Positions 1 to 9,273 of a stretch of DNA of 64,000 bases are shown in pieces; positions within the stretch are counted from its first letter, which is position 1, and the number at the start of each line of letters is the position of its first letter. Origin of the DNA: Comamonas fluminis (GTDB lineage Bacteria > Pseudomonadota > Gammaproteobacteria > Burkholderiales > Burkholderiaceae_C). Where the stretch lies: contig NZ_CP066783.1 in the NCBI RefSeq assembly GCF_019186805.1, positions 673,501 to 737,500 of the forward strand, given 5' to 3'. The translations under genes and the position numbers were made by a program. Below the pieces are notes generated by a model. It ran no database searches. It had not been told where the DNA came from and saw only the letters and a program-made list of their open reading frames with translations.

Positions 1-1166
1 ATGGCCTGGGCCAGCTCTTGTGGCTTGATCCAGTGAATGGCGGCAGTGGGCTGAGGCAGGTTCTGAGGTGCAGGGCCGGTGGTGGAAAAATCTGCAGCAG
101 ACAACCCATCCAGCACATGGGTTTCCCAGCCCATCTGGGCCAGCCATGACGCCGTCATATTGGCCCGCACACCATCATCGTCTGCCAGCACAATTCTGGC
201 GCCCCGCACGGGGGCAGAGAAATCAGTTTCCTGCACCAGCTGGCCGCCTGGTGCGCTGCGAAACCCATCAATATGCCCGGCAGCAAATTCTTCGGGCGTT
301 CTGACATCCAGAAAATAGGTGGTTCGCTGGCCATCACTGCGCCAGCCAGGAATCTGTTGTGCGGTAGCGCGGCGTACACCCGCCTTGTCTGCAACGCTAC
401 GGGTCTGAAGACCCGCTGCAAGCAACTGTTCGGGCGCTACAGTTTCAGGTGCGCGGCGGCTGGCGCCATGTTCCAGTGCCTGGCCTGCCAGAGTCCAGCC
501 AATGGTCCCATTGCGCAAGGCAGATATGGGGTTGGGCAGGCCTGCATTGACGAGAGACTGCGTGCCAATGATGCTGCGGGTGCGCCCTGCGCAGTTGACC
601 ACGATGCGTGTTGCAGGATTGGGGGCCAGAGTCTGTGCACGCAGCACCAGCTCTGCACCGGGAACGCTGGTACTGCCCGGAATATTCATGGTCTGGTATT
701 CGTCGAAGCGCCGGGCATCGAGCACCACTACATCGGCGTTCTGATCCAGCAATGCCTTGACCTCTTCGGCTGCCAGCGAAGGTGTATGGCGCTTCGATTC
801 CACCAGCTCGCCAAACGACTTGCTGGGGACGTTGACGTCGATGAAAATTTCTGCGCCTGCATCGCGCCATCCCTGCAGACCGTTCTCCAGCAGGCTGACT
901 TGCGTGTATCCCAGAGCCTGCAGACGCTGGAGTGCAATGGCAGCCAGACCTTCGCCATTGTCATAGACCACGATGTTGGTGTTCAGACGTGGAATACGCA
1001 GATAGGCATCCAATTCCAGGCGACCCAGAGGGAGGTTGGCGGCGAACAGAGGGTGCCCCTGCGCAAACAGATCTTCCTCGCGCACATCCAGTAGTGCGAT
1101 TTCATTGCGAGCAAGCAGGGCTTCGCGCACCTGTGCGGTCGTAGTGTGAGTAAAAGCTTGGGTCAT
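1..1166 (-). CDS. Multi-domain rhodanese-like sulfurtransferase (3' end beyond window)
   Basis: The frame is open from an ATG at 1166 to the left edge, so the C-terminus is missing (388 residues visible). At least three rhodanese modules are visible: an N-terminal one with ALLDVREEDLF, a second with VVLDARRFDEY and an active-site loop NCAGRTRSI carrying the catalytic cysteine, and a third with FLDVRTPEEFAAGHIDGF. Rhodaneses move sulfane sulfur through a cysteine persulfide. It starts 10 bp after the stop of the cysteine dioxygenase gene on the same strand, so the two are probably co-transcribed and work together on cysteine or mercaptan sulfur. Family assignment is secure; substrate is unknown. 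Confidence 0.85.
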   Translation of the reverse strand, partial: MTQAFTHTTTAQVREALLARNEIALLDVREEDLFAQGHPLFAANLPLGRLELDAYLRIPRLNTNIVVYDNGEGLAAIALQRLQALGYTQVSLLENGLQGWRDAGAEIFIDVNVPSKSFGELVESKRHTPSLAAEEVKALLDQNADVVVLDARRFDEYQTMNIPGSTSVPGAELVLRAQTLAPNPATRIVVNCAGRTRSIIGTQSLVNAGLPNPISALRNGTIGWTLAGQALEHGASRRAPETVAPEQLLAAGLQTRSVADKAGVRRATAQQIPGWRSDGQRTTYFLDVRTPEEFAAGHIDGFRSAPGGQLVQETDFSAPVRGARIVLADDDGVRANMTASWLAQMGWETHVLDGLSAADFSTTGPAPQNLPQPTAAIHWIKPQELAQA

Positions 1167-1176
1167 GGGAGGGCGA

Positions 1177-1800
1177 TCAATGAAACGTGGCGGGGTGCGA
1201 TGGAGTTTCGCGAGACAGATCCCAGAGGTTGGGCAATGTGTCGTTGCTGTAGCCGGAGATGAACTGCACTTCGCGGCCATCTTCATTGAAGACGGAGCGC
1301 CGCACAGCGCCGATATTGGCTCCATACACATGGATGCTGATGGAGGTCTGATCTGCCAGCGCATTGCTGACCTGATGCACATCCCCAATAGAGGGTGAGA
1401 CAGCTTCCACATCGCCGGGCTGGAGTACATGAGCTGGGCCGCTGCGTTGCCAGTGTGTGGAGGCATCACGCGTAAAGGCCTGTGATTGCTCAGACCCGCG
1501 CAGCATGCCGATCAGTCCCCATACCGTGTGGTTGTGAACAGGTGTTGTTTGCCCTGGCCCCCAGACGAAGCTCACGACAGAGAAACGATTTTGAGGATCT
1601 GCATAAAGCAGGTATTGCTGGTAGCGCTCTGGCGATGGCTGGGCATAGTTCTCGGGCAGCCAGTCGTCATGGCGCACCAGCTCTTGCAGCAGTGATGTGC
1701 CGCGCTGCAGCAGTGGTGCTTCTTCGGTTTCGTCCTGAACCAGTTGTGTCAGCTGCGCAAGAAAGCGGCGCAGTCTGGCCGGGTTGTGGTGGGTACTCAT
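1177..1800 (-). CDS. Cysteine dioxygenase type I family (thiol dioxygenase)
   Basis: 207-residue cupin protein, the usual length of bacterial cysteine dioxygenases. The cupin motif PVHNHTVWGLIGMLRG supplies two iron-binding histidines, and a later GDVHQVSNA supplies the third. It would oxidise the thiol of cysteine, or a related thiol such as 3-mercaptopropionate or mercaptosuccinate, to a sulfinate; the sequence does not decide between these. I chose the ATG at 1800 (MSTHHNPARL) rather than upstream starts, because family similarity begins there and GAAGA lies just upstream. It is first in a two-gene unit with the rhodanese and divergent from the ABC importer, which suggests a shared role in organosulfur use. 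Confidence 0.85.
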   Translation of the reverse strand: MSTHHNPARLRRFLAQLTQLVQDETEEAPLLQRGTSLLQELVRHDDWLPENYAQPSPERYQQYLLYADPQNRFSVVSFVWGPGQTTPVHNHTVWGLIGMLRGSEQSQAFTRDASTHWQRSGPAHVLQPGDVEAVSPSIGDVHQVSNALADQTSISIHVYGANIGAVRRSVFNEDGREVQFISGYSNDTLPNLWDLSRETPSHPATFH

Positions 1801-1959
1801 CGGCGTCTTCAATAAAAGTGAATGCTCAGAGGATTGCAGCAGAAGCACGCGCGATACAGACCGAATACTTTTGCATAAGGATTCTTGTTTTTCTTCGTTG
1901 ATGCACCGGTGGTGCCATGGGTTCAATGTGGGCTTGGCAATATCGAGAGGAGCGGGTTT
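1801..1959. promoter_or_regulatory. Divergent intergenic region, thiol dioxygenase / sulfonate-type importer
   Basis: This 159-bp gap separates two divergent transcription units and must hold both promoters. I see a ribosome-binding site (GAGAGGAGCG, about 1945-1954) for the rightward gene. I could not assign -35/-10 boxes with confidence, and no palindromic operator stands out. Confidence 0.4.
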
Positions 1960-2988
1960 ATGGCGGTATTCGAACCGGGGCAGTGGAGCGAAGGAGTGGG
2001 TTCAGGTCGGCGGAATTTCTTGCGCACGGCTTCTGCTGTGGGGGCTTTGGGAATGGCAGGAATCGGAGGCAGGCAGGTGCTGGCTGCACCACCTGTGCGC
2101 AATTTGAAGCTGGCCTGGAACACCAATGCAGTCTGCCTTTCACCAGCGCCTGTGGCAGTGCAGCGCGGCATTTTTGAGAAGCATGGTCTGAATGTGGAGC
2201 TGGTCAATTTCAGTGGCTCCACAGACCAGTTGCTGGAGGCTATTGCCACAGGCAAGGCGGACGCGGGCGTGGGCATGATTCACCGTTGGCTGAAGCCACT
2301 GGAGTCGGGGTTTGACGTCAAACTGGTGGGTAGCAGCCATGGCGGCTGTGTGCGTCTGGTGGGCTATAAGCCTGCAGGTGCTACGTCACTGCAGGCTCTC
2401 AAAGGCAAGACGATTGCCGTGTCGGATCTCAACAGTCCGGGTAAGAATTTCTTCTCGATCATGATGCTCAAGGCAGGGCTGGACCCTGAGAAAGATGTGA
2501 GCTGGAGGCAGTTTCCTGGCGATATGCTGGGGGTGGCTGTGGAGAAAGGTGAGGCCCACGCAATTGCCGATGGAGACCCCAATCTCGCCATCATCGAGCG
2601 ACGCACCAAGGGGCTGGTTGAGCTGGCCACCAATCTGAGTGGCGAGTACGCGACCAAGACCTGCTGTGTGGTGGGTGTAACTGGCAAGCTTGTGCGCAAC
2701 GAAAAACCAGTGGCTGCCGCATTGGCCAGGGCGATCAATGAGGCCTCTGATTTTGTTGCGAACTACCCCGCTGAAACCGCACGCATTTACAGCGCCTATT
2801 CCAAGGTGTCAGAGGCTGATTTGCGAGCTGTGCTGGCAACGCTGACGCACAAGCATCACCCTCAGGGACAGGCCTTGCGGCAGGAAATTGAGTTCTACGC
2901 CCGCGACTTCAAGCTGGTTGGCGTGCTCAAGCCTGGGACGGACCCTGCCAGATTTGCTGCCCATGTCCATGCAGATGTTCTGACTTGA
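1960..2988 (+). CDS. ABC transporter substrate-binding protein, SsuA/NrtA-like, Tat-type signal
   Basis: 342-residue periplasmic binding protein. The N-terminus carries a twin-arginine motif (GRRNFLRTAS) and a hydrophobic stretch ending near VLAAPP, so export by Tat is likely. The body is of the aliphatic-sulfonate/nitrate binding type (LKLAWNTNAVCLSPAPVAVQ, then LEAIATGKADAGVGM). The ATG at 1960 has the strong site GAGAGGAGCG; an in-frame upstream start at 1885 lacks one. It is followed after 11 bp by the permease gene, and by the ATPase, giving a complete importer. The ligand is probably an organosulfur compound, inferred from the neighbouring SsuD-like enzyme. Confidence 0.85.
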   Translation: MAVFEPGQWSEGVGSGRRNFLRTASAVGALGMAGIGGRQVLAAPPVRNLKLAWNTNAVCLSPAPVAVQRGIFEKHGLNVELVNFSGSTDQLLEAIATGKADAGVGMIHRWLKPLESGFDVKLVGSSHGGCVRLVGYKPAGATSLQALKGKTIAVSDLNSPGKNFFSIMMLKAGLDPEKDVSWRQFPGDMLGVAVEKGEAHAIADGDPNLAIIERRTKGLVELATNLSGEYATKTCCVVGVTGKLVRNEKPVAAALARAINEASDFVANYPAETARIYSAYSKVSEADLRAVLATLTHKHHPQGQALRQEIEFYARDFKLVGVLKPGTDPARFAAHVHADVLT

Positions 2989-2999
2989 GGAGATAGCGC

Positions 3000-4046
3000 A
3001 TGAGTGCAGTCAATATCTCGAATGTGCTGAGGCAAGTCGCTCCACCACAAGGCGCGAGCAACCTGTCATGGCGTTCAAGACATGTGAGTCAGTCGATCTG
3101 GAAAACAGGGCTGCTTGCCGCGGCTTCCTGGGGAGTGCTTGCGGCAATCACCTTGTATTGGCCGAATACGGTTGTAGGGTTCAGCGACTGGGCGTACACG
3201 ACGGAGTTTGGGTGGCTGGCGGTTGCTGTGGCAGCGGGGCTTTTTCTGCTGGCGTTGCTACCTTTGGCAGGTGTGCAACTGGCCGCACGGATCAAGGCAC
3301 TGGGCCCGTGGCTTGTGGTGTTGGGCGCGGCGCTTGCTGTCTGGGAGGTTCTGACTGCCAAGCTTGCGCAACTGCCAACGCCATTCTTTGCCCCGCCACA
3401 GAGCCTGATTGAAGTCTTTGCGACGGACGCAGGCAAGTTGTTCGACAGCACGGCCAACTCTTTGCTGCTGCTGGCAGCGGGTATTGGTTTCGGTGCGCTG
3501 ACGGGCTTTCTGGTTGGTGTATGGATTGGCTGGTCGCGCCAAGCCAGCTACTGGATTCACCCTGTGCTGCGGGTGCTGGGGCCCATTCCCACTACGGCCT
3601 TGCTGCCGGTATCGTTTTTCTTTTTTCCTTCGAGTTGGTCAACGGCGGTGTTCCTGATTGCACTGGGTACGGGCTTTCCTGTGGCGGTGCTGACATGGTC
3701 CGGAGTATCGGGTGTCAACAAGAACTTCTACGACGTGGCCCGAACCATGGGGGCATCTCCTTGGTTTCTGATTTTGCGTGTGGCAGTTCCAGCTGCCTTG
3801 CCGCAGGTTTTTGTGGGACTTTTCATGGGGTTGGGCGCAGCATTTTCTACGCTGGTTGCTGCCGAGATGCTGGGCGTGAAGTCCGGTCTGGGCTGGTATC
3901 TGACATGGGCGCAGGGCTGGGCCGCCTATCCCAATATGTATGGCGCGTTGATTGTGATGGCGCTGCTGTTTTCCGGGCTTATCAGCTTGCTGTTTTTGGT
4001 GCGTGACCGTGTGCTGCGCTGGCAAAGGGGAGTGGTGAAATGGTAG
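3000..4046 (+). CDS. ABC transporter permease, SsuC/TauC-like, with N-terminal extension
   Basis: 348-residue inner-membrane protein. About eight hydrophobic segments are visible. The C-terminal part is the usual binding-protein-dependent permease domain, with the EAA-like loop around YDVARTMGASPWFLILRVAVP that contacts the ATPase. SsuC-type permeases are usually near 260 residues; here about 90 extra N-terminal residues add two or three membrane spans (around 34-54 and 70-90). The start has GAGGAGAT eight bases upstream. The gene overlaps the ATPase gene by 7 bp, which suggests coupled translation. Confidence 0.87.
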   Translation: MSAVNISNVLRQVAPPQGASNLSWRSRHVSQSIWKTGLLAAASWGVLAAITLYWPNTVVGFSDWAYTTEFGWLAVAVAAGLFLLALLPLAGVQLAARIKALGPWLVVLGAALAVWEVLTAKLAQLPTPFFAPPQSLIEVFATDAGKLFDSTANSLLLLAAGIGFGALTGFLVGVWIGWSRQASYWIHPVLRVLGPIPTTALLPVSFFFFPSSWSTAVFLIALGTGFPVAVLTWSGVSGVNKNFYDVARTMGASPWFLILRVAVPAALPQVFVGLFMGLGAAFSTLVAAEMLGVKSGLGWYLTWAQGWAAYPNMYGALIVMALLFSGLISLLFLVRDRVLRWQRGVVKW

Positions 4047-4846
4047 TGATTCAAAGCCGTGCAGAAGGTGCAGCGGCGGAGCTGGAGCAGGTCGGCGCGC
4101 GTATTGAAATCAATGCAGTCAGTCACTGGTTTGGCGATGCTGCAAAACGGCTTCAGGTGCTCGATGAGCTGTCGCTGAGTATTGCGCCTGGTGAGTTTGT
4201 CGCCTTGCTGGGGCCCAGTGGTTGCGGTAAATCCAGTTTGCTGCGCCTGGTTGCTGGGCTAGAGCGGCCGGTGGCAGGCGAAATCAGCCATGATGATGTG
4301 CGGGTAGAGGATCCAGATCCATCGCGCCTGCTGGTTTTTCAGGACCCGACGCTCTTCCCATGGCGTACGGTCCGAGACAATGTCCTGTTGGGCCTGCAGG
4401 CCAGAGGTTTGCAGAAGCAGCATGCAGAACGTGTTGACCAAGCGCTGGCGCTGGTGGGCTTGCAGGACTTTGCGCAGGCATTTCCTCACCAGTTGTCTGG
4501 CGGTATGGCTCAGCGTGCTGCGCTGGCCAGAGCGCTGGTCAACGACCCGGAGCTGTTGATTCTCGATGAGCCGTTGGGCAAGCTGGATTCGCTGACCCGG
4601 TTGAGCATGCAGACAGAGATTCTTCAGCTCTGGCAGCGTCAAAAATTTTCGGTGCTGATGGTGACCCACGATGTGGAGGAAGCGCTTTTCCTCGCCCAGC
4701 GTGTGGTGGTGCTGTCGGAGCGTCCGGCACGCATCAGGGCAGTGCTCAACAACGACTTGCCTTACCCTCGCCAGCGCAGTCATCCGAAGTTGACTGAGCT
4801 GCGTCATCAAGCGCTCACGCTGCTGGGGCTGGATGCAAGCTGGTAA
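4040..4846 (+). CDS. ABC transporter ATP-binding protein, SsuB/TauB-like
   Basis: 268-residue nucleotide-binding subunit. Walker A is GPSGCGKSS, the signature is LSGGMAQRAALARAL, and Walker B is LLILDEPLGKLD; the Q-loop (VFQDPTLFPWRTV) and the H-loop histidine (MVTHDVEEAL) are present, so it should be active. The pattern is that of the nitrate/sulfonate/taurine importer ATPases. It completes the importer with the two preceding genes and overlaps the permease gene by 7 bp. Confidence 0.9.
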   Translation: MVVIQSRAEGAAAELEQVGARIEINAVSHWFGDAAKRLQVLDELSLSIAPGEFVALLGPSGCGKSSLLRLVAGLERPVAGEISHDDVRVEDPDPSRLLVFQDPTLFPWRTVRDNVLLGLQARGLQKQHAERVDQALALVGLQDFAQAFPHQLSGGMAQRAALARALVNDPELLILDEPLGKLDSLTRLSMQTEILQLWQRQKFSVLMVTHDVEEALFLAQRVVVLSERPARIRAVLNNDLPYPRQRSHPKLTELRHQALTLLGLDASW

Positions 4847-4873
4847 TTTGGTGCTAGCTGGGAGTCAGTTGAT

Positions 4874-6013
4874 ATGACGGATGAGGCGGTGGCCAAGCTG
4901 CTTGAGATATTGCAGCAAGGCCAGCTCTGGCTAGCCAGTGGGCTTGAAACACTGGGATTGACTCAGGTTGTTCATGGCCAGGCGGCGTGGCCCTTCAGCC
5001 AGCGCTTCGCGGCGGAGCAGCTCTTGTTTGATCACGGTCAGGCAAAGCGTTTGGTCTGGGCTGCCTGCGCATCGACGGCTTTGCTGCTGATGGCGCTGCT
5101 GATGATCTGGTGGCGAACAAAGCCGCGCCGGGTCTTGGGGCTGTTGCTGGTGTCTTTGCTCGTTGGTTTGTGCACGCCTTGGCCCTTGTGGGCACTGCTG
5201 TTTGCACCAACTGTGCCTACCGTGTTTCATCACAGTGCGGTGCCGCTGACTGCACATAGCGTGGTGCGTGGTCAGCAGTTGTACCAGACGCATTGCCTGG
5301 AATGTCATGGGCCTCAAGGTGACGGCGATGGAGCGCTGGCGCAACTGCAGCCGGTGTGGCCGCCAACATTGAATCGGTCACTTCTGTGGAAGCGCTTCGA
5401 AGGTGAACTGTTCTGGAGCGTGCGCCACGGCATGCACGACAGGTATGGGCGGATCACCATGCCTGCTGCGGATGCGCATCTCAGCGATGAAGAAATCTGG
5501 GATGTGCTGCACTTTGTTCGCGCACAGTCAGCGGGGCAGTCACTTCAGCGCGAAGGACTGTGGCCTTTTCCTGTGCGCATGCCTGCATCCTCTGTTGTTT
5601 GTGGTCATCAGCAGCGCAGGTCGGACCATTGGCGTGGGCAAACTGTGAGAGTGGTGTTCCCGGGGACGGAGGCTTTGCACGAGGATCCTCGTTTGGTGAC
5701 GATCTCCATCGGAGCAGCGGATGGTATTGATTGCAGCAGTACGGATGCTGATACGCGCAGCTTGCTGTCGATATTGACGGGCCAGCAGGTGCACGAGCTG
5801 GCGGGCTATCAGTGGCTGGTGGATCGGCAAGGCTGGTTACGGGCGTTGTCCAGACCTGGCAGTGGTGGCTGGAGTGAGGATGACCTGGTGTGCCGCACTA
5901 ATGCTGCGCAAGTGGAGCTGGGCCAGCCACCGTCGCAGGATGGCTTGCAGGCGGTGATTCGGCGCATGGATGCAGAACCTGTGCGTGCCGTGATCGCCGG
6001 CTTTGCGCATTGA
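4874..6013 (+). CDS. Membrane-anchored mono-heme cytochrome c with unassigned C-terminal domain
   Basis: 379 residues. Two hydrophobic helices (about 61-80 and 87-110) precede a cytochrome c domain with heme site CLECH at 141-145 and a likely distal methionine in ITMPAAD. The remaining about 150 residues, rich in arginine and aspartate, match nothing I recognise. The cytochrome domain should face the periplasm. The gene lies between an SsuABC-like importer and an SsuD-like monooxygenase, all on one strand with short gaps, so it is probably in the same operon. A c-type cytochrome is not a usual part of sulfonate desulfonation clusters. Start chosen at 4874, with GGGAG upstream. Confidence 0.75.
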   Translation: MTDEAVAKLLEILQQGQLWLASGLETLGLTQVVHGQAAWPFSQRFAAEQLLFDHGQAKRLVWAACASTALLLMALLMIWWRTKPRRVLGLLLVSLLVGLCTPWPLWALLFAPTVPTVFHHSAVPLTAHSVVRGQQLYQTHCLECHGPQGDGDGALAQLQPVWPPTLNRSLLWKRFEGELFWSVRHGMHDRYGRITMPAADAHLSDEEIWDVLHFVRAQSAGQSLQREGLWPFPVRMPASSVVCGHQQRRSDHWRGQTVRVVFPGTEALHEDPRLVTISIGAADGIDCSSTDADTRSLLSILTGQQVHELAGYQWLVDRQGWLRALSRPGSGGWSEDDLVCRTNAAQVELGQPPSQDGLQAVIRRMDAEPVRAVIAGFAH

Positions 6014-6130
6014 ATGGCTGGCACGGTTACTTCATGCGAAAAGCGGATGTGATTACGCGTTTTTCTTCGTTGGTGGACTGGCGCCTGAGACCTATGGTTG
6101 CAGCCATTGCTCCACTTTCAAGGAATACAC

Positions 6131-7252
6131 ATGAGCGCACGATTCATAGGCATGATTCAGCCACACGAAGTCTCAGAAACCTTTACAAAAAAAGGACCGG
6201 CAGTAGACCCCGCCTATGTGCGTGCATTTGCTCAGGCACATGAATATGCAGGGTTTGATCGGATTCTGGTGCCCGCCAGTGGAAGTGCTCCAGATACTTT
6301 GCTGACGGTGAGTTATGCCGCTGCAGCCACCCAGAAGATTCAGTTTTTGCTGGCGCACAGGCCAGGCTTTGTAGCGCCAACATTGGCAGCCCGGCAACTG
6401 GCTACGCTGGATCACTACACGGGCGGTCGCGTGGCGGTTCATATCATTTCTGGTGGCTCGGACGAAGACCAGCAGCGCGACGGCGATTTTTTGAGTCATG
6501 ACGAGCGCTATGCCCGTACAGACGAGTATTTGCAGTTGCTGCGACGTGTCTGGACCGAAGATGAGCCCTTCGACCACCACGGGCACTACTACCAGGCCAA
6601 AGCGGTATGGTCTGAAGTCAAACCACTGCAGCAACCGCACATTCCCATTTATTTCGGTGGTGCTTCCGCTCCGGCGCTGGAGGTGGCTGGCCGCCATGCC
6701 GATCTGTATGCGCTGTGGGGTGAGTCGCTGGCTCAGGCTTCGGATCTGGTGCAGCGTGTGCGGGCTGCGGCTGCGCAGCACCAGAGAGAGCTTGATTTCA
6801 GCATCTCTTTCAGACCGATTCTGGGCGCCACAGAAGGCGAAGCCTGGGATCGAGCGCAGCACATTCTGGAAACAACAAGACGTATCCGATCAGAGCAAAG
6901 TTATGCGCGTGGAGGTCCGCAGCAAAGCGAAGGTGCACGCCGTCTGCTGGCCGATGCGGCCCATGGTGACCGCGTCGACGAACGTCTGTGGACTGCTATT
7001 GCCCGTGAAACAGGGGGGCGCTCGAACACCACATCGCTGGTGGGCACTGCTGAACAGGTGGCAGATGCATTGCTCAAGTACTACGACCTTGGTATTCACA
7101 CTTTTCTGATTCGCGGTTTTGACCCCTTACCCGATGTGCTGAGCTATGGGCGCGAGCTGCTGCCGCTGGTTCAGGACAAGCTTGCAAGGCGCAAGCGCAG
7201 CTCTGTGGCTGTTCACGCTTCACAGCCCGCCCAGCACGCGCTGGCCGCCTGA
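6131..7252 (+). CDS. LLM-class flavin monooxygenase, SsuD-like (alkanesulfonate monooxygenase family)
   Basis: 373 residues, close to SsuD (about 380). Family signatures include LLAHRPGFVAPTLAARQLAT, GGRVAVHIISGGSD and DEDQQRDGDFLSHDERYAR, which line the FMNH2 and sulfonate pocket in SsuD. Such enzymes use reduced flavin and oxygen to cleave a C-S bond, giving an aldehyde and sulfite. No dedicated flavin reductase gene (ssuE-like) is visible nearby. The ATG at 6131 has AAGGA upstream; the in-frame start at 6098 lacks a ribosome site. The exact substrate (alkanesulfonate, dimethyl sulfone product or other) cannot be read from the sequence. Confidence 0.85.
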   Translation: MSARFIGMIQPHEVSETFTKKGPAVDPAYVRAFAQAHEYAGFDRILVPASGSAPDTLLTVSYAAAATQKIQFLLAHRPGFVAPTLAARQLATLDHYTGGRVAVHIISGGSDEDQQRDGDFLSHDERYARTDEYLQLLRRVWTEDEPFDHHGHYYQAKAVWSEVKPLQQPHIPIYFGGASAPALEVAGRHADLYALWGESLAQASDLVQRVRAAAAQHQRELDFSISFRPILGATEGEAWDRAQHILETTRRIRSEQSYARGGPQQSEGARRLLADAAHGDRVDERLWTAIARETGGRSNTTSLVGTAEQVADALLKYYDLGIHTFLIRGFDPLPDVLSYGRELLPLVQDKLARRKRSSVAVHASQPAQHALAA

Positions 7253-7276
7253 TACTTTCATATTGACGGATTGCAA

Positions 7277-8104
7277 ATGTCTACTGTGATTGCCTTGCAG
7301 GAGCTGGCGACTGGCCAGCAGCTCAACCTTAATCCACACCCCAGACGCCAGGACTGGTTTGAAGGCCCTCTACCCCAGCGCAGCTTGTTGCAGGAGCGGC
7401 AACACCGCCGTGAGCAGCTCGCCATCGCATTCAGGCTGTTTGCCCGCCACGGGCTGCATATCGGCATGGCTGGCCACATTACGGCACGTGACCCTGAGTG
7501 GAGCGACCATTTCTGGGTGAATCCACTGGGTATCAATTTTTCCCAGATCAAGGTGTCTGACCTGCTTTTGGTCAATTCGGCCGGCGAGATCGTGGTGGGC
7601 AAAGGGCCGCTCAATCGTGCAGCGTTTGCGATTCATGCCGCGCTGCATGAGGCCAGACCCGATGTGGTTGCTGCTGCTCATACGCATTCCACTTATGGCA
7701 AGGCCTGGTCCACACTGGGGCGCTTGCTTGACCCGCTGACGCAGGATGCCTGCTCTTTCTATGAGGACCACGCGCTGTTCGAGGATTACTCAGGCGTGGT
7801 GCTTGAAACCGATGAAGGTGAGCGCATTGCACAGGTACTGGGCCAGCGAAAGGCCGTGATTTTGAAAAATCACGGAATCCTGACGGCGGGCCCCTCTATC
7901 GAAGCGGCAGCCTGGTGGTATATCGCGCTGGAAAATGTCTGCCATACACAGTTGCTGGCAGAGGCCGCCGGTACACCTCAGCCCATTTCGCATGAGGTTG
8001 CAGTGCGCACGCATGCACAGATTGGTGGCCCGGGTGGGGCATTTCATACTTTCCGCGACCTGGCTGCTGTGATCGTGCGAGATGAAGCAGAGGTGTTGCA
8101 ATGA
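7277..8104 (+). CDS. Class II aldolase/adducin family protein
   Basis: 275 residues. The Zn-binding pattern of class II aldolases is visible: HTHSTYGKAW gives two histidines and LKNHGILTAG a third. The family includes fuculose-phosphate aldolase, decarboxylases and epimerases, so the reaction is undetermined. ATG at 7277 is preceded by GACGGA; a TTG at 7271 is an alternative start. The stop overlaps the next start as ATGA, indicating translational coupling with the flavoprotein. Within a sulfonate-type operon it could act on the carbon skeleton left after C-S cleavage, which is inference. Confidence 0.82.
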   Translation: MSTVIALQELATGQQLNLNPHPRRQDWFEGPLPQRSLLQERQHRREQLAIAFRLFARHGLHIGMAGHITARDPEWSDHFWVNPLGINFSQIKVSDLLLVNSAGEIVVGKGPLNRAAFAIHAALHEARPDVVAAAHTHSTYGKAWSTLGRLLDPLTQDACSFYEDHALFEDYSGVVLETDEGERIAQVLGQRKAVILKNHGILTAGPSIEAAAWWYIALENVCHTQLLAEAAGTPQPISHEVAVRTHAQIGGPGGAFHTFRDLAAVIVRDEAEVLQ

Positions 8105-9246
8105 ACGCTGCCTTGAACCTGCCGGAGCTGGTGCGCGGTCTGGCTGCTGATTTTGCACAGCGTGCTGCAGCACATGATCGAGATGCCAGTTTTCCATTTG
8201 AGAACTTTGCGGATCTGCATGCCTCTGGATTATTGAATCTGGCCGCACCTGTCGCCCTGGGCGGACAAGGGGCAACACTGGCGCAGCTCAGCGATGTGAT
8301 TGGCGCCATTGGTCGAGGTGATCCGGCCACGGGGCTGGTGCTCATCATGCAATTCACGCAGCACCGTGGGCTGGGGCGCCAAGGCAATCGCTGGCCTAGA
8401 GAGCTGGCTCAGAAAGTAGTGCGGGATGCTGTTGAAAAAGGTGCGTTGATCAATGCCTTGCGTGTAGAGCCAGAGCTGGGATCGCCTGCTCGCGGGGGAT
8501 TGCCGGCCACGATTGCGCGGCGAACCCCCGAGGGTTGGCGCGTTTCCGGGCGAAAGCTGTATTCCACGGGCTCTCCTATCCTGAGCTGGTATGCGCTGTG
8601 GACTCGTACTGATGAGGAGCAGCCAAGGGTTGGCTATCTGCTGGTGCCTGCAGGTCTTGCTGGTATCAGCATTGAGGAGACCTGGGACCATCTGGGCTTG
8701 CGTGCCAGCGGAAGTCATGATGTGGTGTTCGACGATGTACTGGTGCCGCAGGAGAATGCGGTAGACCTGCGTTTGCCCAATGAATGGGTGGGTGCGGACC
8801 CGCAGGCGCAAGCCGAGCTTGCCGTGCTGATTTCGGCGCTCTACACCGGTGTTGCAGAAGCTGCCCGTGACTGGCTGCTGGAGTTCCTGCATGCACGCAA
8901 GCCGTCTTCCTTGGGGGCGTCATTGGCGAGCTTGCCGCGTGCGCAGGAGCATGTAGGGCGAATTGAAGGCTTGCTGCTGAATAATCGTCGCCTGATTGCA
9001 GGTCTGGCCTCTGATCTCGACGGCGGCGCTTTGCCTTTGGCAAACGAAGCGGGCTTGATCAAGAGCCTTTGCACCAACAATGCCGTTCAGGCAGTAGAAA
9101 TTGCGCAATCACTGACCAGCAATCACGGGCTGACTCGCCATAACCCCTTGGAGCGTCATTGGCGCGATGTGCTTTGCGGGCGGATTCATACCCCGCAGGA
9201 CGACAGTGTGTGGGTGGCTGCAGGGCGCAAGGCTTTGGGGCTCTGA
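8101..9246 (+). CDS. Acyl-CoA dehydrogenase family flavoprotein (SfnB/DszC-like)
   Basis: 381 residues with acyl-CoA dehydrogenase fold features: an N-terminal helical domain, a middle beta domain (GWRVSGRKLYSTGSPI, then WDHLGLRASGSHDVVFDDV) and a C-terminal helical domain. Members of this branch found in sulfur-acquisition clusters (SfnB, DszC) are oxidoreductases or flavin monooxygenases rather than true acyl-CoA dehydrogenases. ATGA overlap with the aldolase gene and co-orientation with the SsuD-like gene favour the sulfur role. The substrate is not known. Confidence 0.8.
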   Translation: MNAALNLPELVRGLAADFAQRAAAHDRDASFPFENFADLHASGLLNLAAPVALGGQGATLAQLSDVIGAIGRGDPATGLVLIMQFTQHRGLGRQGNRWPRELAQKVVRDAVEKGALINALRVEPELGSPARGGLPATIARRTPEGWRVSGRKLYSTGSPILSWYALWTRTDEEQPRVGYLLVPAGLAGISIEETWDHLGLRASGSHDVVFDDVLVPQENAVDLRLPNEWVGADPQAQAELAVLISALYTGVAEAARDWLLEFLHARKPSSLGASLASLPRAQEHVGRIEGLLLNNRRLIAGLASDLDGGALPLANEAGLIKSLCTNNAVQAVEIAQSLTSNHGLTRHNPLERHWRDVLCGRIHTPQDDSVWVAAGRKALGL

Positions 9247-9273
9247 AACGATGAGCAAAGGAAGAACATCGGT

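Noticed and set aside
273..1094. 273-residue rightward frame at the left edge
   Set aside because: The opposite strand encodes rhodanese modules with a catalytic loop; this frame has none.
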